This document shows positions 46,970 to 59,550 of a stretch of DNA of 64,000 bases, one piece after another (position 1 is the stretch's first letter; the number at the start of each line of letters is the position of its first letter). A program made the position numbers and the translations under genes. Location: contig NC_135012.1 in NCBI RefSeq assembly GCF_051020985.1, forward strand, positions 9,984,451 through 10,048,450. Reading direction: 5' to 3'. The notes under the pieces are model-generated. The model worked only from the letters and a program-made list of their open reading frames with translations, did not search any database and was not told where the DNA came from. The DNA comes from Nomia melanderi (Eukaryota > Arthropoda > Insecta > Hymenoptera > Halictidae).

Positions 46970-47471
46970 TCTGGATTATTATTAATTCGTTGTTTTGTAT
47001 TATTTATGAAATCAGTGGTAAGGTGTGCATAAATTTACATAGAAGTGGATATTTAATTTTTTGGATGGTTCTTAACTGACATAGCAATTTTCTTTATTTC
47101 AATAATTATGTCTTACTTCAATGAAGTTTATAGTGAAATTTATTTTATTTTGTTAGGTTTTAAGGATTATTGTTATTGTACTTATCTATAATTTTTTGTT
47201 TAATAGGAATATGCTGTGCTGTTATTCGTGCTGCTAGTAAGGGTGAGTAATGAATTAATATTGTTACATGTATGGTTATATTTCCGTTATTATTATTGCC
47301 GATAGATTTACACTAAGTTAACAGTTACTTTTAATTATTGATGAATATTTATTATACTATATTTGGTTTCCGATTTTGTTATATTCTTTCGCAACATTTA
47401 CTCATTTCATCTCAGAAATTGCACATGAAACATTAATATTTTCTAAGAAATTTCGGAAGAAAAGGAAGATA

Positions 47472-47693
47472 TTAACATTAAAACTACGGAGCAGATAAAT
47501 TGACTTTTCGAAATTCCTTTGTAAACACTTCAAGAGTGCATCCGTTGAGTCTTCAATTGATTTACCATTCAGTTTGCCTATTGCTAAATCAATTTTTCAA
47601 ACAATTTCTCAGAGAAACATCCGTTATATTTTTAATATTCGCGTAATGAAGAAATCAGGAAATGAGTCATTTTGACCCGTCTGGTAGTTTTAA
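47472..47693 (+). mobile_element. TTAA-type MITE, family G (copy 5)
   Basis: TTAA at 47472-47475 followed by CATTAAAACTACGGAGCAG; the right end is CCCGTCTGGTAGTTTTAA. It is full length, about 220 bp, with the family interior TCAAGAGTGCATCCGTTGAG. Confidence 0.8.
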
Positions 47694-47874
47694 AATTTGC
47701 TATTTAAAATACCATACTGTAAAATAATACAAAAATTAAATCTTATAATAATAATAAGAAATAAAAAAAATATAAAACGTTGAATTCCACCGCTGTAAAT
47801 TACTTTCATTCATTTTCGTAAAAATAAATACAAGTTCACGGCTGATAACATTTAAAATAAGTGCGAAGTGTTAA
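47694..47874 (+). mobile_element. Family A MITE, right part
   Basis: AAAATTAAATCTTATAATAAT, AAAACGTTGAATTCCACCG and a GTGCGAAGTGTTAA end match the right two thirds of family A. It follows family G at or close to its TTAA. Confidence 0.6.
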
Positions 47875-48730
47875 AAACTATCTTTCGTCGTAAACGTTCG
47901 AATTTGCCGTGATATTTAAATTTCATGTTCCGAGCGCCGCCATCTTCGACGACCCGAAGTTGTTCGTCTGTAATCGAACGTGTCCGTTGCCCTAAAAAGG
48001 TATTCCTCCACAGTCAGTCCGCAGGTAATGATTCTTTATTACGGAACCTCCAATCGCGTCGATGACGGTGACGAGATGCTCGCAGATGTTCGTTATCACA
48101 AAGTTGAAACGTCCGTCGCGCCGCAAATTGGCCGCACTTTTCTTGAATATCAAGCAGCACCGGTTTGCCCTCCCCTGTCCCGCGACTATCCATTAGAATG
48201 TGTAAGTGGTGAATTAATGCACGTTAAAATGATTTATGCGACCGTCAATTAGCCCTGCGCGGACAATGCAGTCGATCGAACGCCAACAGTGCAGTGCATT
48301 TAAAATATAATTTCCGCGGTGTTCTTCTCCCCTTCCTTATTCTCCTCTTTTCCCCGTATTTTTTCGTTTTTTTTATCCGATCGTGCTTACCGGAACCTTT
48401 ATCCGTAGCCAGAAGAAAACGCACATGTACTGTAGGGAGATCATTTGTTGGCTACGCTGAGAAATTCAATTGATCGATCAATTTTCAGTTTTTCCTACTC
48501 AATTCCCTATTATTTCCTAATTCCTATTATTTTCGGTCACTGATCTACTGGTCGTCAGTACGGTTACAAGTGACCAATCAAAACTGTGGAACTATAATTT
48601 AAAACCACACTTCTTGCCCCTGTGTCTATCCGCTAGAGAAATCATCTCACAACCGGACGAAAGCGCATAAGAAAAAAGCGTATGATGTAAAATGTGCACA
48701 ATGTAAAATATGCATAATCTGTGTATATGT
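47875..48730. other. No recognised gene
   Basis: A YY1/Pho-like word, GCCGCCATCTT, lies at about 47937-47948. A 90-codon frame at 47980-48252 has no recognised domain. The rest is balanced to AT-rich. Confidence 0.4.
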
Positions 48731-48735
48731 GTAGT

Positions 48736-48995
48736 CTATTTTTAAAGTGATATAAATCCATTTTTGGGGAAAAATGAGTTAATGGTAGTTTTAGTGAGAT
48801 ATATGCCCTCTTTTTATATTCACACAATCAACGACATAAGATATCCTCATAAATTAATCTACAAAAGTTCAACTGTAAAATTCTGTCGCAAAAATGTTTC
48901 CTTTGGAAGCGGAATAAGTCCATTTGTAGCTAAAAAATCGTTGATTTTCTTTAACAATTTTATTATTGCATTATAAAATTTAACGAGTTTATGAT
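48736..48995 (+). repeat. Repeat I (copy 1)
   Basis: TCCATTTTTGGGGAAAAATGA, TTTTAGTGAGATATATGCCC, GTTTCCTTTGGAAG and TCTTTAACAATTTTATTATT all recur in order at 52478-52745 in the same orientation. About 260 bp, AT-rich, non-coding. Confidence 0.8.
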
Positions 48996-51900
48996 TTTAT
49001 AAACACTACCTGCATTGATTGATGTTTGCCAATTAACAAAATGCCAATATATTAATGACAAAGTCACACAGGACTATAGAGGATTAAGTCAATAAAAATT
49101 GAAAAACTCTTTATTTCTCAAAATCTCAAAATTTTTGCATCAAGGTGATATGTACAGATAGATTTATAGGTTATGCGTTCTCTACATTGTGCATTCTTCT
49201 GTGCGCGTTCTTCATTTACGATTTTTCCGACCGTCACAGCTATTCCCATGGAGAACGCGCGTTCGCCTATTTATTTATGGGGGTTCGTCGAACGGTTTCT
49301 GAAAACATTAGCTGCATACGACACGCGCTCGCCGCTGTAATTTAATAACTGGTTTCGATTTTTTGCCGGGGACCTTTCGCCCTAATCGGTGACATTTATG
49401 GCTGATCCGCGCGCGTCGTTAATAGCGCGTATTCTCGTAAAATCGCCCGATGAATTTATTGAACTCGGCCGTTGTTGCATGGTAATAGATGCTCGTTAAT
49501 TAAAAGTCGATTTCGCTCAGCCTATTTCGTGCCGCGTCTTTCCTCGATATTAATATTCCCGATGGAACCTATCGGAGTGGCATCTGCCGATTTTTATGAA
49601 ACTTTGAGTGTAGCTTTTAATGAAATATTCGTCGGCCGTCTTAACTGGCGGCTGTCATTCTTATTGAAGGGACGAGGACAGCCTTCGGAGTTGCGACCGG
49701 GAAAATGCGGTCGGCCGAATATTCTGGTAATTAATGGAGGTGGGAAGAGTCGAAGATCAATTTTCGGGTTGTACTGTGACAGTTATGATTTAAAATGTAA
49801 TAGAAATTTATTACCGTTGATTACAAGCTCGGAAACTGTGTTCTGCGAAAAATGCGGAAAAGTTCAGGTGTAATCGTTCCCATCGGAGATTGTGGAATTT
49901 ATCGTTTAAAAATCTTATAGGAAACGATTTTGAATACATTTAAATACATACCTTATCCAAAAGTACATTTTCTCATTTACAGTGTTCCATTTTCTGTAGT
50001 TTTCAAGAGAGCTACCTTATTTGCTGTAGTTTTAACCGCTATTTTTAATTTGTATGCGAAGTTTGAACTCTTTTTAGCTAAAAAGTTTCTAAAAATATTA
50101 TTTTTTTACTATTTTTCACCGTAGAGTTAACTTCTTGCTGAAGACGATTCTTTGAAATATGCAAAACCTTCAGCAGATGAAGCTAAATTATATATTAATT
50201 GAATCATTAAATCAGTTGTGATTGAAATGTCGACATTCGCCCGTAAAGGGTTAATCATTACTTTATTTTCCCTATTTGTGCATTGAAAGCTTCACACCTT
50301 TAAATCACAAATAACTTTCTTCTTATTTCCATCAAACTTTATTTACCTTTTTTTAGAAGTAAATTTCAGAAACTACAAATTTTCATTTTTTTTAACAATT
50401 ACATTAACATCTTCATAAACAATTTATATAATAGTTTCGACACCAACTATTTTCACTTTTACCAATTGAAAAATATATGCACATCATACTTTTCTAAAGA
50501 AAATGTACTTAACACCAGATCTCGGAAAATCGGGATTCGAAAAATAGACAATCAAGCATTCGTGCAATTGCATCAATAAAAATCGACATAAACGTTTAAC
50601 AAATAATGTTTACAAAATTCAATGTGCGCCGAATTGCCGCATTCCGTAAATCTAGAGTTAATTGTTGCGAATTGAACATCGTTTCACGCGAACAGACGAA
50701 TTGCGCGTCTGCAATCACCCGTTGACCCGTATTCGCAGCCAATTATTTTCACTAGTAAACGCAGGATACGAGATGAATAGTGTGACCGGGCCGCGCAGCG
50801 GCAGAATAAGGGCATTACCACGTCACACGCCATTATCGGGCGCGTCAGCGAACGATGAAAAGGATTACGAGCCGCCGGCGCCGATTTAACGTGTGTCACC
50901 TGCGGGAGTAAACTTCCGACCGAACCAATTTCCGGTGCGCGTTGTACCACGCGCGCTGATTCCTTTGTTGCCCGAGCATAAAACACGAAACACGGAATCG
51001 CGTTGGGAAAAAAACGCAGTCGAGCTGCTCCGGCCTCGTGATGCTTTCAGCGTTAACACTAACCGTTAATTATCCCATTTTCTACAAATTGATTAAAACA
51101 AAAGAATGGAATTATACAAAATAATAATATTAATATTCCTAATAAATGTTTATTATTTTAAAAAATAACTCCTATAATTAAAATAATTATAAATAATCAT
51201 TCATTCATATCCAAATTTGATAATAATAAATAAAAATGTAAAAATTTGTATTAAATCAAAATATCAGTATCGCCTAATATTATCATATTTCTTATGATTA
51301 ATTATGAAAGAAAATATAGATGTCAAATATTTTTGTACAAAACTAACTCAATTGTCATGAAATAAGTATACTATTTCTGTTCATTTTTATTTATAATTTT
51401 TCTAGTGCGATATTTTCAATTGAAAAGTACACTATCGCACGAGGTTCTACGTTAGATTGGAAATAGTTGAAGTACAGGAAAAGTATCGGAAAATGAATCG
51501 ATACTCGCGTTGGGGTTCATCCCTCGTCGTGTCCATGCTACCCTGCTACAACGTCGCGTCACTTACCGACGGCAAGCTTCGAAAGCTCGGAGCTTCCTTG
51601 AGACATTCTACGGAAATGGTCGATCTAACGTTCTGCGACCCTGATAGAATAGAGAAGGTGGAAAGCTCCACTAACTTTTGAAATGGGTCGCTACACGCGC
51701 AGACACATGTTCAGGGTGAGTTCTGAATCAGGTATCGCAGTATTGGAGGTAGTTTTGATAATTTAACGGAAACATGCTTCGAAGGAAAATTCGTGGGTAC
51801 CAAGTAAACAATTTTTGGCTGTAAAAAGTACCAATGAAGCTACTTTTCTTCTTTAAAAATCAAGGGCTGTTCAAATAATCTTTTCATATTCTTAAGCCAC

Positions 51901-52175
51901 GTTAAAACTCAGAATTAGTTACCTAATTTACGGTATCATCTTACTTATTCTAATAATAACTCGATCTATGGGGATCCAGAGTAAGAAAATTTGTAGGGAA
52001 TTTTACTGTTTAGAGGCATATTCATTGGGTGTGTACTCTTCAATGATTTTACATCATTGAAAATTATTTAGTCAATCCTCTCAATTTTTTGAAATCTTTA
52101 AAATATAGATGTACGTTTACATTAATGAAAATTAATAGTGTTTACACATTGCTTTCGTCGGAAGGAAACTTATAG
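48996..52175. other. No recognised gene
   Basis: 49190-49880 and 50640-51060 are unique and of balanced composition, with homeodomain-like TAATTAAT words. The 133-codon frame at 49472-49873 has no domain. A CCCGTAAAGGGTTAA end lies at about 50239. A minus-strand donor-like CCGTCG|GTAAGTG is at about 51567. The rest is AT-rich. Confidence 0.45.
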
Positions 52176-52409
52176 TCTAAATCAATTTTTCTGGATCAAG
52201 ATTCAAAGTATAACCCCATCACGTTGGAAGTGTTCTCGATTTTTCACTGCGAAACTTGCATCATCGTGACTGTATTCAACAGTAACTCAATAGATCACCT
52301 TGCTAATTGGTCCGAAAACATTCAACCCTTCGAGGATAATTATACCATTGGCTACATCAAATCTATACATTTAAAATCAAAAGTTATATTGACAGAATCT
52401 ACTATCTAA
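52176..52409 (+). CDS. Short coding-like frame, no start codon, unknown
   Basis: An open frame of 77 codons between stops reads SIFLDQDSKYNPITLEVF, then IFHCETCIIVTVFNSNS, IDHLANWSENIQPFED and NYTIGYIKSIHLKSKV. The amino-acid mix is protein-like in AT-rich DNA, where open frames are rare, but there is no ATG near its start, no domain I recognise and no splice context. It may be a fragment of a degraded gene or a chance frame. Confidence 0.2.
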   Translation, partial: SKSIFLDQDSKYNPITLEVFSIFHCETCIIVTVFNSNSIDHLANWSENIQPFEDNYTIGYIKSIHLKSKVILTESTI

Positions 52410-52477
52410 TTTCTAAACTATTCAAACAATCTCGTAGACAAAGGGTCAAAGCACTAAAATTCTGCTTATATAAGCTA

Positions 52478-52745
52478 TTCTTTATTAAAGTGGTTTAAAC
52501 CTATTTTTGGGAAAAATGAATTAACGATAATTTTAGTGAGATACAGATATCGTCTTTTTATATTTATAATTACACAATAAATACGACATCCTCATAAATA
52601 AATCCAAAGAAGTTTAACTATAAACTGGTCACAGAAAAATGTTTCCTTTGTAAGTTGAATGAGTCCATTTATTGCTAAAATATCGTTTATTCTCTTTAAC
52701 AATTGTATTAATTATTATTACATAATAAATTATACGAATTAATTA
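52478..52745 (+). repeat. Repeat I (copy 2)
   Basis: A direct repeat of 48736-48995: CCTATTTTTGGGAAAAATGA, TTTTAGTGAGATACAGATAT, GTTTCCTTTGTAAG and TCTTTAACAATTGTATTAATT. It begins 68 bp after the coding-like frame. Confidence 0.8.
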
Positions 52746-53039
52746 ACGTTTACCAACATTTTTACATTGATTCAAACGCAAACCCTTAATACTTTTAATG
52801 TTGTAGGCGCATACGTGTTTTATCTTTCCTTTTGTTTCTACTCCCAAGAAAAATTCAATACTGTTTACCTTTATTTTGTATCCAATAGTTTCACTGCTTA
52901 CAATGATAACAGGTATAAATAAACTGCTAGTACATGTTACCAAAAAACGGCTCATATATTCGATAACCACATCCCAAACAACCCCATCAAAACTCATCAA
53001 AGTAGCTTCTCCAATCAGTCTAACCATCAACCTACCATC

Positions 53040-53960
53040 TTCATCTTCTCAGCTGGCGCCATTAAATCGATAATCTATCCGCGCAACACGCAGCCGCGGC
53101 AGTCGGGGGCGTTCCTAGCAGTGCCAGCCGGGTGGCGCGTCTAAAATTAACCCCGCGGCGTCGCGACGCCGGCCACCTCTCCCAGCTTCATGCTCCCCTA
53201 TCAGCGTTCCTCGTCGTAACGACGCCCGTCGCGACGCCTCACAGGAGACGTCGGCGATCCTTCCGACGCCTGTTGTTCTCCTGTCTCTGAAGGACGTTGC
53301 GGCGCAGCCTCTGACAACGTCCATCCGCTTCTTCCCGTCGAGCCGTCCGCGCGCTGGAAAGCTTCCCGGTCCGTGGAAAGCTCGGTGGAAAGCTCCCCGG
53401 TCGACGGTCGACCTCCATCATCCTTGTGCCGCCCTGTTCCGGTGGTACGTCAGACGACGTCTTCCATTTGACGGGCAGCCGCGTCAGACGTCGCCGAGAC
53501 TGACGTCGACACAGCTCCGGCTCATGTTCCTCGGATAACGCGTCGCGAGCCTAGGGCGCCGCTGAGATTTCTCAGGGGCGCTTTCCTCCGTAGCACCGAG
53601 GCTTTTCCTCTTCCAGCGCGTCGACGAAGGACCTTCGGCTGCTTTCGGATTGCACTGGTCGACTTGGGGAACCTTACCTTCTCCTCCGATCCCCTCCGTA
53701 CGTCACGGGCAACGAGGTCCTGCGGTCATAGCGGTTCCGATGTATCGGCCCGCAGGTTTTTTTCGATTATTTTGGCGAATTCCGATTGGCACGGAGCTTG
53801 CACGAGCTTGTTGCTCGTCCGTCGAGTTCCGTTACGCGCAATCAATATCGGGTATGTGTACACGTGTGGCGGGTGGGTTTGTTTGGACCCTTCGCTGTGT
53901 GTGTCGCGGCTGTCGCTTGGAAAAATTGTATTTGGGATTCTGTGTTGGTTAGTTCTTTTT
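53040..53960. promoter_or_regulatory. CpG island with GGCGTCGCGACGCC palindromes
   Basis: GC- and CpG-rich, with the 14-bp palindrome GGCGTCGCGACGCC at 53157-53170 and CGTCGCGACG at 53227-53236. GGAAAGCT words repeat at about 53355-53395. The right part, 53860-54120, becomes T/G-rich on the plus strand. No domain is encoded. It could be a host promoter or the 5' end of a retroelement. Confidence 0.35.
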
Positions 53961-54152
53961 TTTTATTCGACTTGAACGGTGTTTCTTTTGTTATTGAGAT
54001 TTGAGGGGAGTGTTAAGGGAGAATGAGTGTGGAGATTTTGTTTTGCTTTTGGGGAATTTTTGAGTGTAATGTAGGATTATTGAGAGCGATTGTAGAATTG
54101 AGCAAGTGTAGGGTTAATTGATGATTGTAGTTGTTGATTGTTGGTTTGGCTT

Positions 54153-54350
54153 ATGAGTAATTTGAGTAGTGAGAATATACTTTCGGAAGTTAATGTGAAT
54201 ATGCATTGTTAAATATTGTCAGAAGATCAGTTTCGAGAATTATTGGATCGTTGTAAGGATGTTAGTCAGTTATCTAGTGTTAATGTTGCTAGTGTTCTCT
54301 TGAAAGTCATTTATATAATGCGTTTGTATTTTAATTCGTATAAGTGGTAA
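54153..54350 (+). pseudogene. Coding-like frame after GT-rich leader, possible gag start
   Basis: An ATG at 54153 opens MSNLSSENILSEVNVNMHC, a TAA (54210-54212), then the same frame continues ILSEDQFRELLDRCKDVSQ and LSSVNVASVLLK to a stop at 54348-54350. The helical, acidic character and the long GC-rich then GT-rich leader resemble the start of an LTR-retroelement gag gene, but no primer-binding site, LTR pair or protease/reverse transcriptase is visible. The gag reading is a guess. Confidence 0.2.
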
Positions 54351-54560
54351 ATACGAACTCTTGAATTCCTTGACGCAAGGAGTAATGGACTTATACTACT
54401 TTTATAGTAAACAGCCTAAGTAGTAAGACACCTAGGCAGCGGAACTTACGAATGGGTCAGACACTGTGTCTGTGCAAGGCGGCATGGCCCGTCGACGAGT
54501 TAGACTACTGTAGACTTTCACGTATCCTTGTACGAGAAACAGCACAAGGTAGAATCGATA
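54351..54560. other. GC-moderate patch with hairpin potential
   Basis: CAGACACTGTGTCTG at about 54457-54471 is an odd-length perfect palindrome. ACTACT and AGTAGT words flank a loop at 54396-54428. It is followed by AT-rich sequence. No RNA family is recognised. Confidence 0.3.
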
Positions 54561-55690
54561 TAAAAATGAAATAAATTTAATTACCTCGAGTTAATAAATA
54601 TTAACATTTTTCATCTCCGTTTACATTGTATTTTTATATTGAGATTGTTATATTTCGAAACACATTACACATTCTGATAGAGTGTTAATTCAAGATATAG
54701 TAGATGGAAATTAAATGCTTCCGTATAATATAACAGCATTTTCTAAAACATGTTGAAATATAATTTCATGTAACTGGTTGCTAAAAATATTAACTTTCCT
54801 ACTTGTGACATTGATACTGATGTCGATACTATCCGTTATCTTAAATTTCAATATTAATCAGTTGAATATGTATTAATTATTATATTTGGTCATTATTGAA
54901 CATATTATTGATTTATGAAGTTATTTACATTTCTGTACGAAGAGGATAGCATTTTACGTAGTGAGAACAGTGGAGTAAGTAAAGAACGTATCGTACTCCT
55001 ATTGCTCTTACGCGTAACTTCAGTGCTATGTACGACCATACTTCTGTAATTTGAAAGTGAAGTTGTCGTTAATTACTCTTGCGGAAGTTTGAATTAAAAC
55101 TTCAATTACAACGTAGTTCAAATGGTATTTTTGTAATTGTAAAATAAAGCTATCGCATTTACAATAAATCTGTGTTCGCAAACTGCTTACAGACACTTAT
55201 GAAAATTAAAAATCTAGTTTTTGAAACCAAGAATTAAGAAAAGTTCAGAAAAATTATATTTTGGAACATATAAGAATGCGATCAATTAAAGATTATTATA
55301 CCTCTTGTATTCTCTATGCCTAACTTTTTCTAGAAAATCCTCCAATACAACAGCAGTCATCTCATATTCCATTTCTTCAAACTAAAACCACAGAAATCTT
55401 ATATTGCACAACTATAATTTCCCAGTCAGACATTTTCCATACAATTTAACCCTTTGACGGCGGTCTTTAAAATATTCAAAAGCTTCAGAACAAGCTATAT
55501 TATACATCGAACTCCTAAATACCAAAGAAAAATAGAATTACATACTAACCTCTTGAATAATTAAATTGTTTGCTTATGACATTACACTTAAGGTATACGA
55601 GGTTAATATCGACGAAACGAAGACATTCCTCTTCAAAGAGCTAACCGCTACGAGAAAATCTAACCAACCTACAAAAATCTTGTATCTCAT
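54561..55690. other. AT-rich, no recognised gene
   Basis: No open frame of note. A single TTAACCCTTTGACGGCGG end lies at about 55447. Confidence 0.5.
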
Positions 55691-56260
55691 CCGTATGATC
55701 CTCCAGAGGCGGCCATCTTGTTCTCTACCGAGCATAGTCTACAGCAACGAATCTCGTAGACGAACACAGTGACCTCCCCGAAAAGCTGCTTTTCTAATAT
55801 AGCGCCGCGACGCTTGAGAACTGGCGCCACAAGATGCCGTCGACCGTGTTGGCGTCGGCCAGCGTCACGTCGTCGCGTCGTCGGCGACCTTCTGCACGTT
55901 TCTGGTGGCCGAGTCGCGAAACTCGTCGCAGCCGAGCCGCGACAAGCGGTGAGCGACAGGTGGGCAGCTCTCATCGGGGATCATCGACGCGTCGACCCTT
56001 CAAAACGTCGACGGGCGTCGCGCGTCCATCACCGGACTGACCGACGTCGTCCTCCGCGGACGTCAGTGACACCGAGCGGCGCTGAGGGAGCCGAGCCCCT
56101 CGGCACACCTGTGCGACCGCGGTTACGCAGGTCGAGAGACAAGCTGGCGCCGCACCAGGCGCCTATCATGTCGCGTCGGGCGTCCCGACGCCGGCGATTC
56201 CCCTCCGCAGGGCTGTACACACCGATCCGCTCGCCTGCGAATACAGCAGAGCTGTCTATG
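55690..56260. promoter_or_regulatory. CpG island upstream of the 77-bp minisatellite
   Basis: GC- and CpG-rich. Its left edge carries GGCGGCCATCTTG, a YY1/Pho-like site (55708-55720). GTCGGGCGTCCCGACGCCGG at about 56175 is a near match to the palindromes at 53157 and 59583. A 176-codon plus-strand frame (55769-56299) is Arg/Ala/Ser-rich without a domain. It could be the promoter of a transcript running into the minisatellite. Confidence 0.35.
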
Positions 56261-56307
56261 TACGATGAGGATTGCAGTGTAGCAGGCATCGCTATGTAAG
56301 CGATGGG

Positions 56308-56874
56308 TTTGAGCCGTTTAGACTTTTTGTTTGAGTGCAATGTGTATCGTCGAAACATGGGAGACTCGAGTACATCAGTTGTAGGGAAGGATTTGAGCCT
56401 TTTTCACGTTTTGTTTGAGTTTAAGACGCGTCGTGAAACCTCGGAAGACTCTAATCCATCAGTTGTAGCGATGACTCGCTGTAAGTTTTAACGTGTTTGA
56501 GCCTTTTAAACTTTTTGTTTAAGTGCAATGTGTATCGTCGAACCATGGGAGACTCGAATACATCAGTTGTAGGGAAGGATTTGAGCCTTTTAAACTTTTT
56601 GTTTGAGTGCAATATGTATCGTTAAACCATGGGAGACTCGAATACATCAGTTGTAGCGATGACTGTTTCGCTGTTTTAACGTGTTTGAGCCTTTTAAACT
56701 TTTTGTTTAAGTGCAAATGTGTCGTCGAACCATGGGAGACTCGGATACATCAGTTGTAGGGAAGGATTTGAGCCTTTTTCACGTTTTGTTTGAATTTAAG
56801 ATGCGTCGTGAAACCTCGGAAGACTCTGATCCATCAGTTGTAGCGACGACTGTTTCGCTGCAAGTTTTAACGTG
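56308..56874 (+). repeat. Higher-order minisatellite of 77-bp units
   Basis: Six units of 77 bp (one of 76) start TTTGAGCC and end CATCAGTTGTAG. Type A (56308-56384, 56496-56572, 56580-56656, 56684-56759) has GTGCAATGTGTATCGTCG and CATGGGAGACTCGAATA. Type B (56392-56468, 56767-56843) has CACGTTTTGTTTGAGTTTAAG and CCTCGGAAGACTCTAATC. The spacers are two kinds: short GGAAGGA (7 bp), and long CGATGACT...TTTTAACGTG (27-31 bp). The order is A-short-B-long-A-short-A-long-A-short-B-long. The first A-B pair is one open frame on the plus strand (56303-56491); later pairs carry stops or shifts. Confidence 0.9.
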
Positions 56875-59550
56875 TATGTAGACCTTAACGTGAGAAACAG
56901 AGGAAGGTGGGATAAGATAGCATAGCCAAGAAGAAGTGGAGAAAAATGAAATCTATTGTTGGTGTGAGGTGTATTAACTATCTAGCTGTGGGAAACGTGG
57001 AATCCACATCAATGAATTTTTTGAAATTTCTAGAGATGGTTTAAGTATAGAACCATATTTTGAAGTATATTTCACTCGAAAACACATTTAATAATGTTGT
57101 TTTTTATTTCTGACGTTCAAAATAGTGAGGAAGGTTACCTTGCTTAAATAGTTTATTACTTAATGTTTTTCACAGTAACAGAATTAAGTATGCATAGAAT
57201 TAACTATCCTGTAATATGCACTTAAGCTAAGCCTCCCTTATCGTGCAATAGTTAATGCAAAACTGTGATTTTTAAGTCAATTTAAAGAGATCAAGACGTT
57301 AATTCAAATAAAATATTTTCATGTCACAAATGTATCCTTTCCAGCAATTTTTTAATCACGTGAATACAGTTTTTTAGTTTTACTTTATGACAAAGCAGTA
57401 TTAAGAATCGGAATATGTGTATATTTTTATACAAACATATAAATTCGATTACAGATTAGAACTTATTTACAGAAGATCATTTTACTACACCTCTAGTCGA
57501 CAAATAAGCTATACCATAGGGCACAACAGTAGATCTTTGCACGTGTTCTGTTGGTACCCAACATTTTCACATTTGGCGTGGTTCAGAAGAATTTTCCAAC
57601 AGGATTGTATGAGTCGCGGCGAAGGTATTCGTCGAAAGTATGTACATATAAAACAAACGAATTTCTTCATTGTTCTGAGGAGCCTTATAAACTCCTGTCT
57701 TTAACGTGGGACGAGAGACAAAGAGGACAATGAAAAAGGAATCTCCGTGTCTAGACGAAATGAAACAGCAAAACTCCAGCCTTCATCGTTCACATAAAAT
57801 AAATTACATTCAATTAAAATCCAATATCAGTTTTAAGTAGTGTCTAATATATTTTCATAAACAATTTCTACATAAACATTAATTAAACTAGAATATACGT
57901 TATATTTTATTCTTAGCCAAGTTCTTAGACCTTTATGCTTCTTTTTCAAACGAATTTTCTTATAACAACTTTTTCAGATAAAAATACTTATTGTTTAATC
58001 TATAATTGCACTCGGTGTAATATTCAAAATATTGATAAAATACATGTTTGCTCTACACTGTCCTTCGATTGTAAAATATTTTTACAACGAGCGTCTGATA
58101 TATATTTATTGACTTGAACTACTTGCAGATGGTGGGATTATGAGACAAGTACTGAGCTCTGAATAAGTCGCAATGCACTGAGTATGTGAATTATATGTTC
58201 ATACCGTTCTTTGGCCAATACATTGAATCATGAATCTTTAGAATGTTACGTTTGTAAATATTTTTCAATGTTCCGACTATTAATTTTATACCGAGTCCAT
58301 ACTTATCTTATTAACTTAAATTATTCAAGATTAGACGTAATTTTCTATTACAGCTAAATGAAAAATCATTCGACAGGTTAAAAAAATTATATAGATTAAA
58401 ACTTTCTTCGTATGAAGCTTGATTTTTGTGGTCACAGAATAGAGACATTTATTATGATTGGAGATTTTTAAATGTTTTATTTGTATTATTATTTGTGTGA
58501 AAGTGATCGATCTATTTACTGAATATTATTTTACATAACGTTTTTAGATATTATGAATTGCAGCCTTGCTTGCAATCTGTAACAGAAGTAGAAGTAACCA
58601 GTAGTAGCCAGACGTGCAGGCGTATTGACACAGCGTATACTCATAGTATAGAAATTTTCATTTCATTTTATTTCTTTTTGAGTACAATTGCTATACTATA
58701 TAATTATGGAATATATCGTATTGTTTTTATTATGTCACCAAGTATAACATTATTTGGATAAAATATTTGATAACTGATTTCCACAAATGATCTCTCAGAC
58801 AATTCCTTCTTCTTATTATGTTCAGAAGTATTTACTTAATATAAAAACTTTAACTCATCACTTTATGGTGAGATCTTCCAATATTTCATGTAAATAAATT
58901 ATCCCAAATGAGAAGACTATTTATAAATGATTCATTTGATTCAAATGATACATTAGCAGGAAACATACGATATTTTTTATAATAGCGACTTTCAGACTAG
59001 TTTATACTTCTATTTTATTTTACTTTATTACTAGACTGCTTATAAATTCATTCAAATCCTTATTTTCAAGAATATAATCACAAAAATATAATTTCAATGA
59101 AATATGATTTTTTGGAACAAACATAAAAAGCACTGCACTTTAGACACTTCGTATAATTTCTGTATCCTTTATATTCTATGCAATTGCATTTCCAAATTTT
59201 CCGTGAACACATAAAAATCCACATTTTATTCATTACTATCGCAAGTTAATTGAATTTACCACCGATCTTCGTTCTAAATTGTCTTTTCAAATTCTTCGCC
59301 TCAAACAATTTAAATTTCTTTCCTACACCCCCTAGCTTCAGACACTAAAAAATATATTTCAACCCCCAACTTTCAGGGATGTTTTCACCCGTTTAAAGTA
59401 GATGACCAATAAGTAAAAACACATGCCGAATATTTTCTTGGGAACTCTTCCACATAAGCTCCATCAAAATCCGGGTATGCTGGTTGGCAAGCTTCCTTTG
59501 CAAGCCGAATCTATTTTCGTGATCCCCCACCAGGCAAGCGCGAAGCACAG
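56875..59550. other. AT-rich, no recognised gene
   Basis: Open frames at 57417-57704 and 57551-57733 overlap in two frames of the plus strand. Both look somewhat protein-like, but neither shows a domain. The rest is featureless AT-rich DNA. Confidence 0.45.

Noticed and set aside
51457..51681. 74-codon plus-strand frame and a minus-strand splice donor at 51567
   Set aside because: The two signals conflict in strand and neither translation resembles a known protein.
55769..56299. 176-codon Arg/Ala-rich frame
   Set aside because: It arises from repeated CGTCG-type words in a CpG island; the minus strand is equally open and neither shows a domain.
57417..57733. Two overlapping plus-strand frames with protein-like patches
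   Set aside because: No motif links them to a family and the two registers do not join into a sensible domain.
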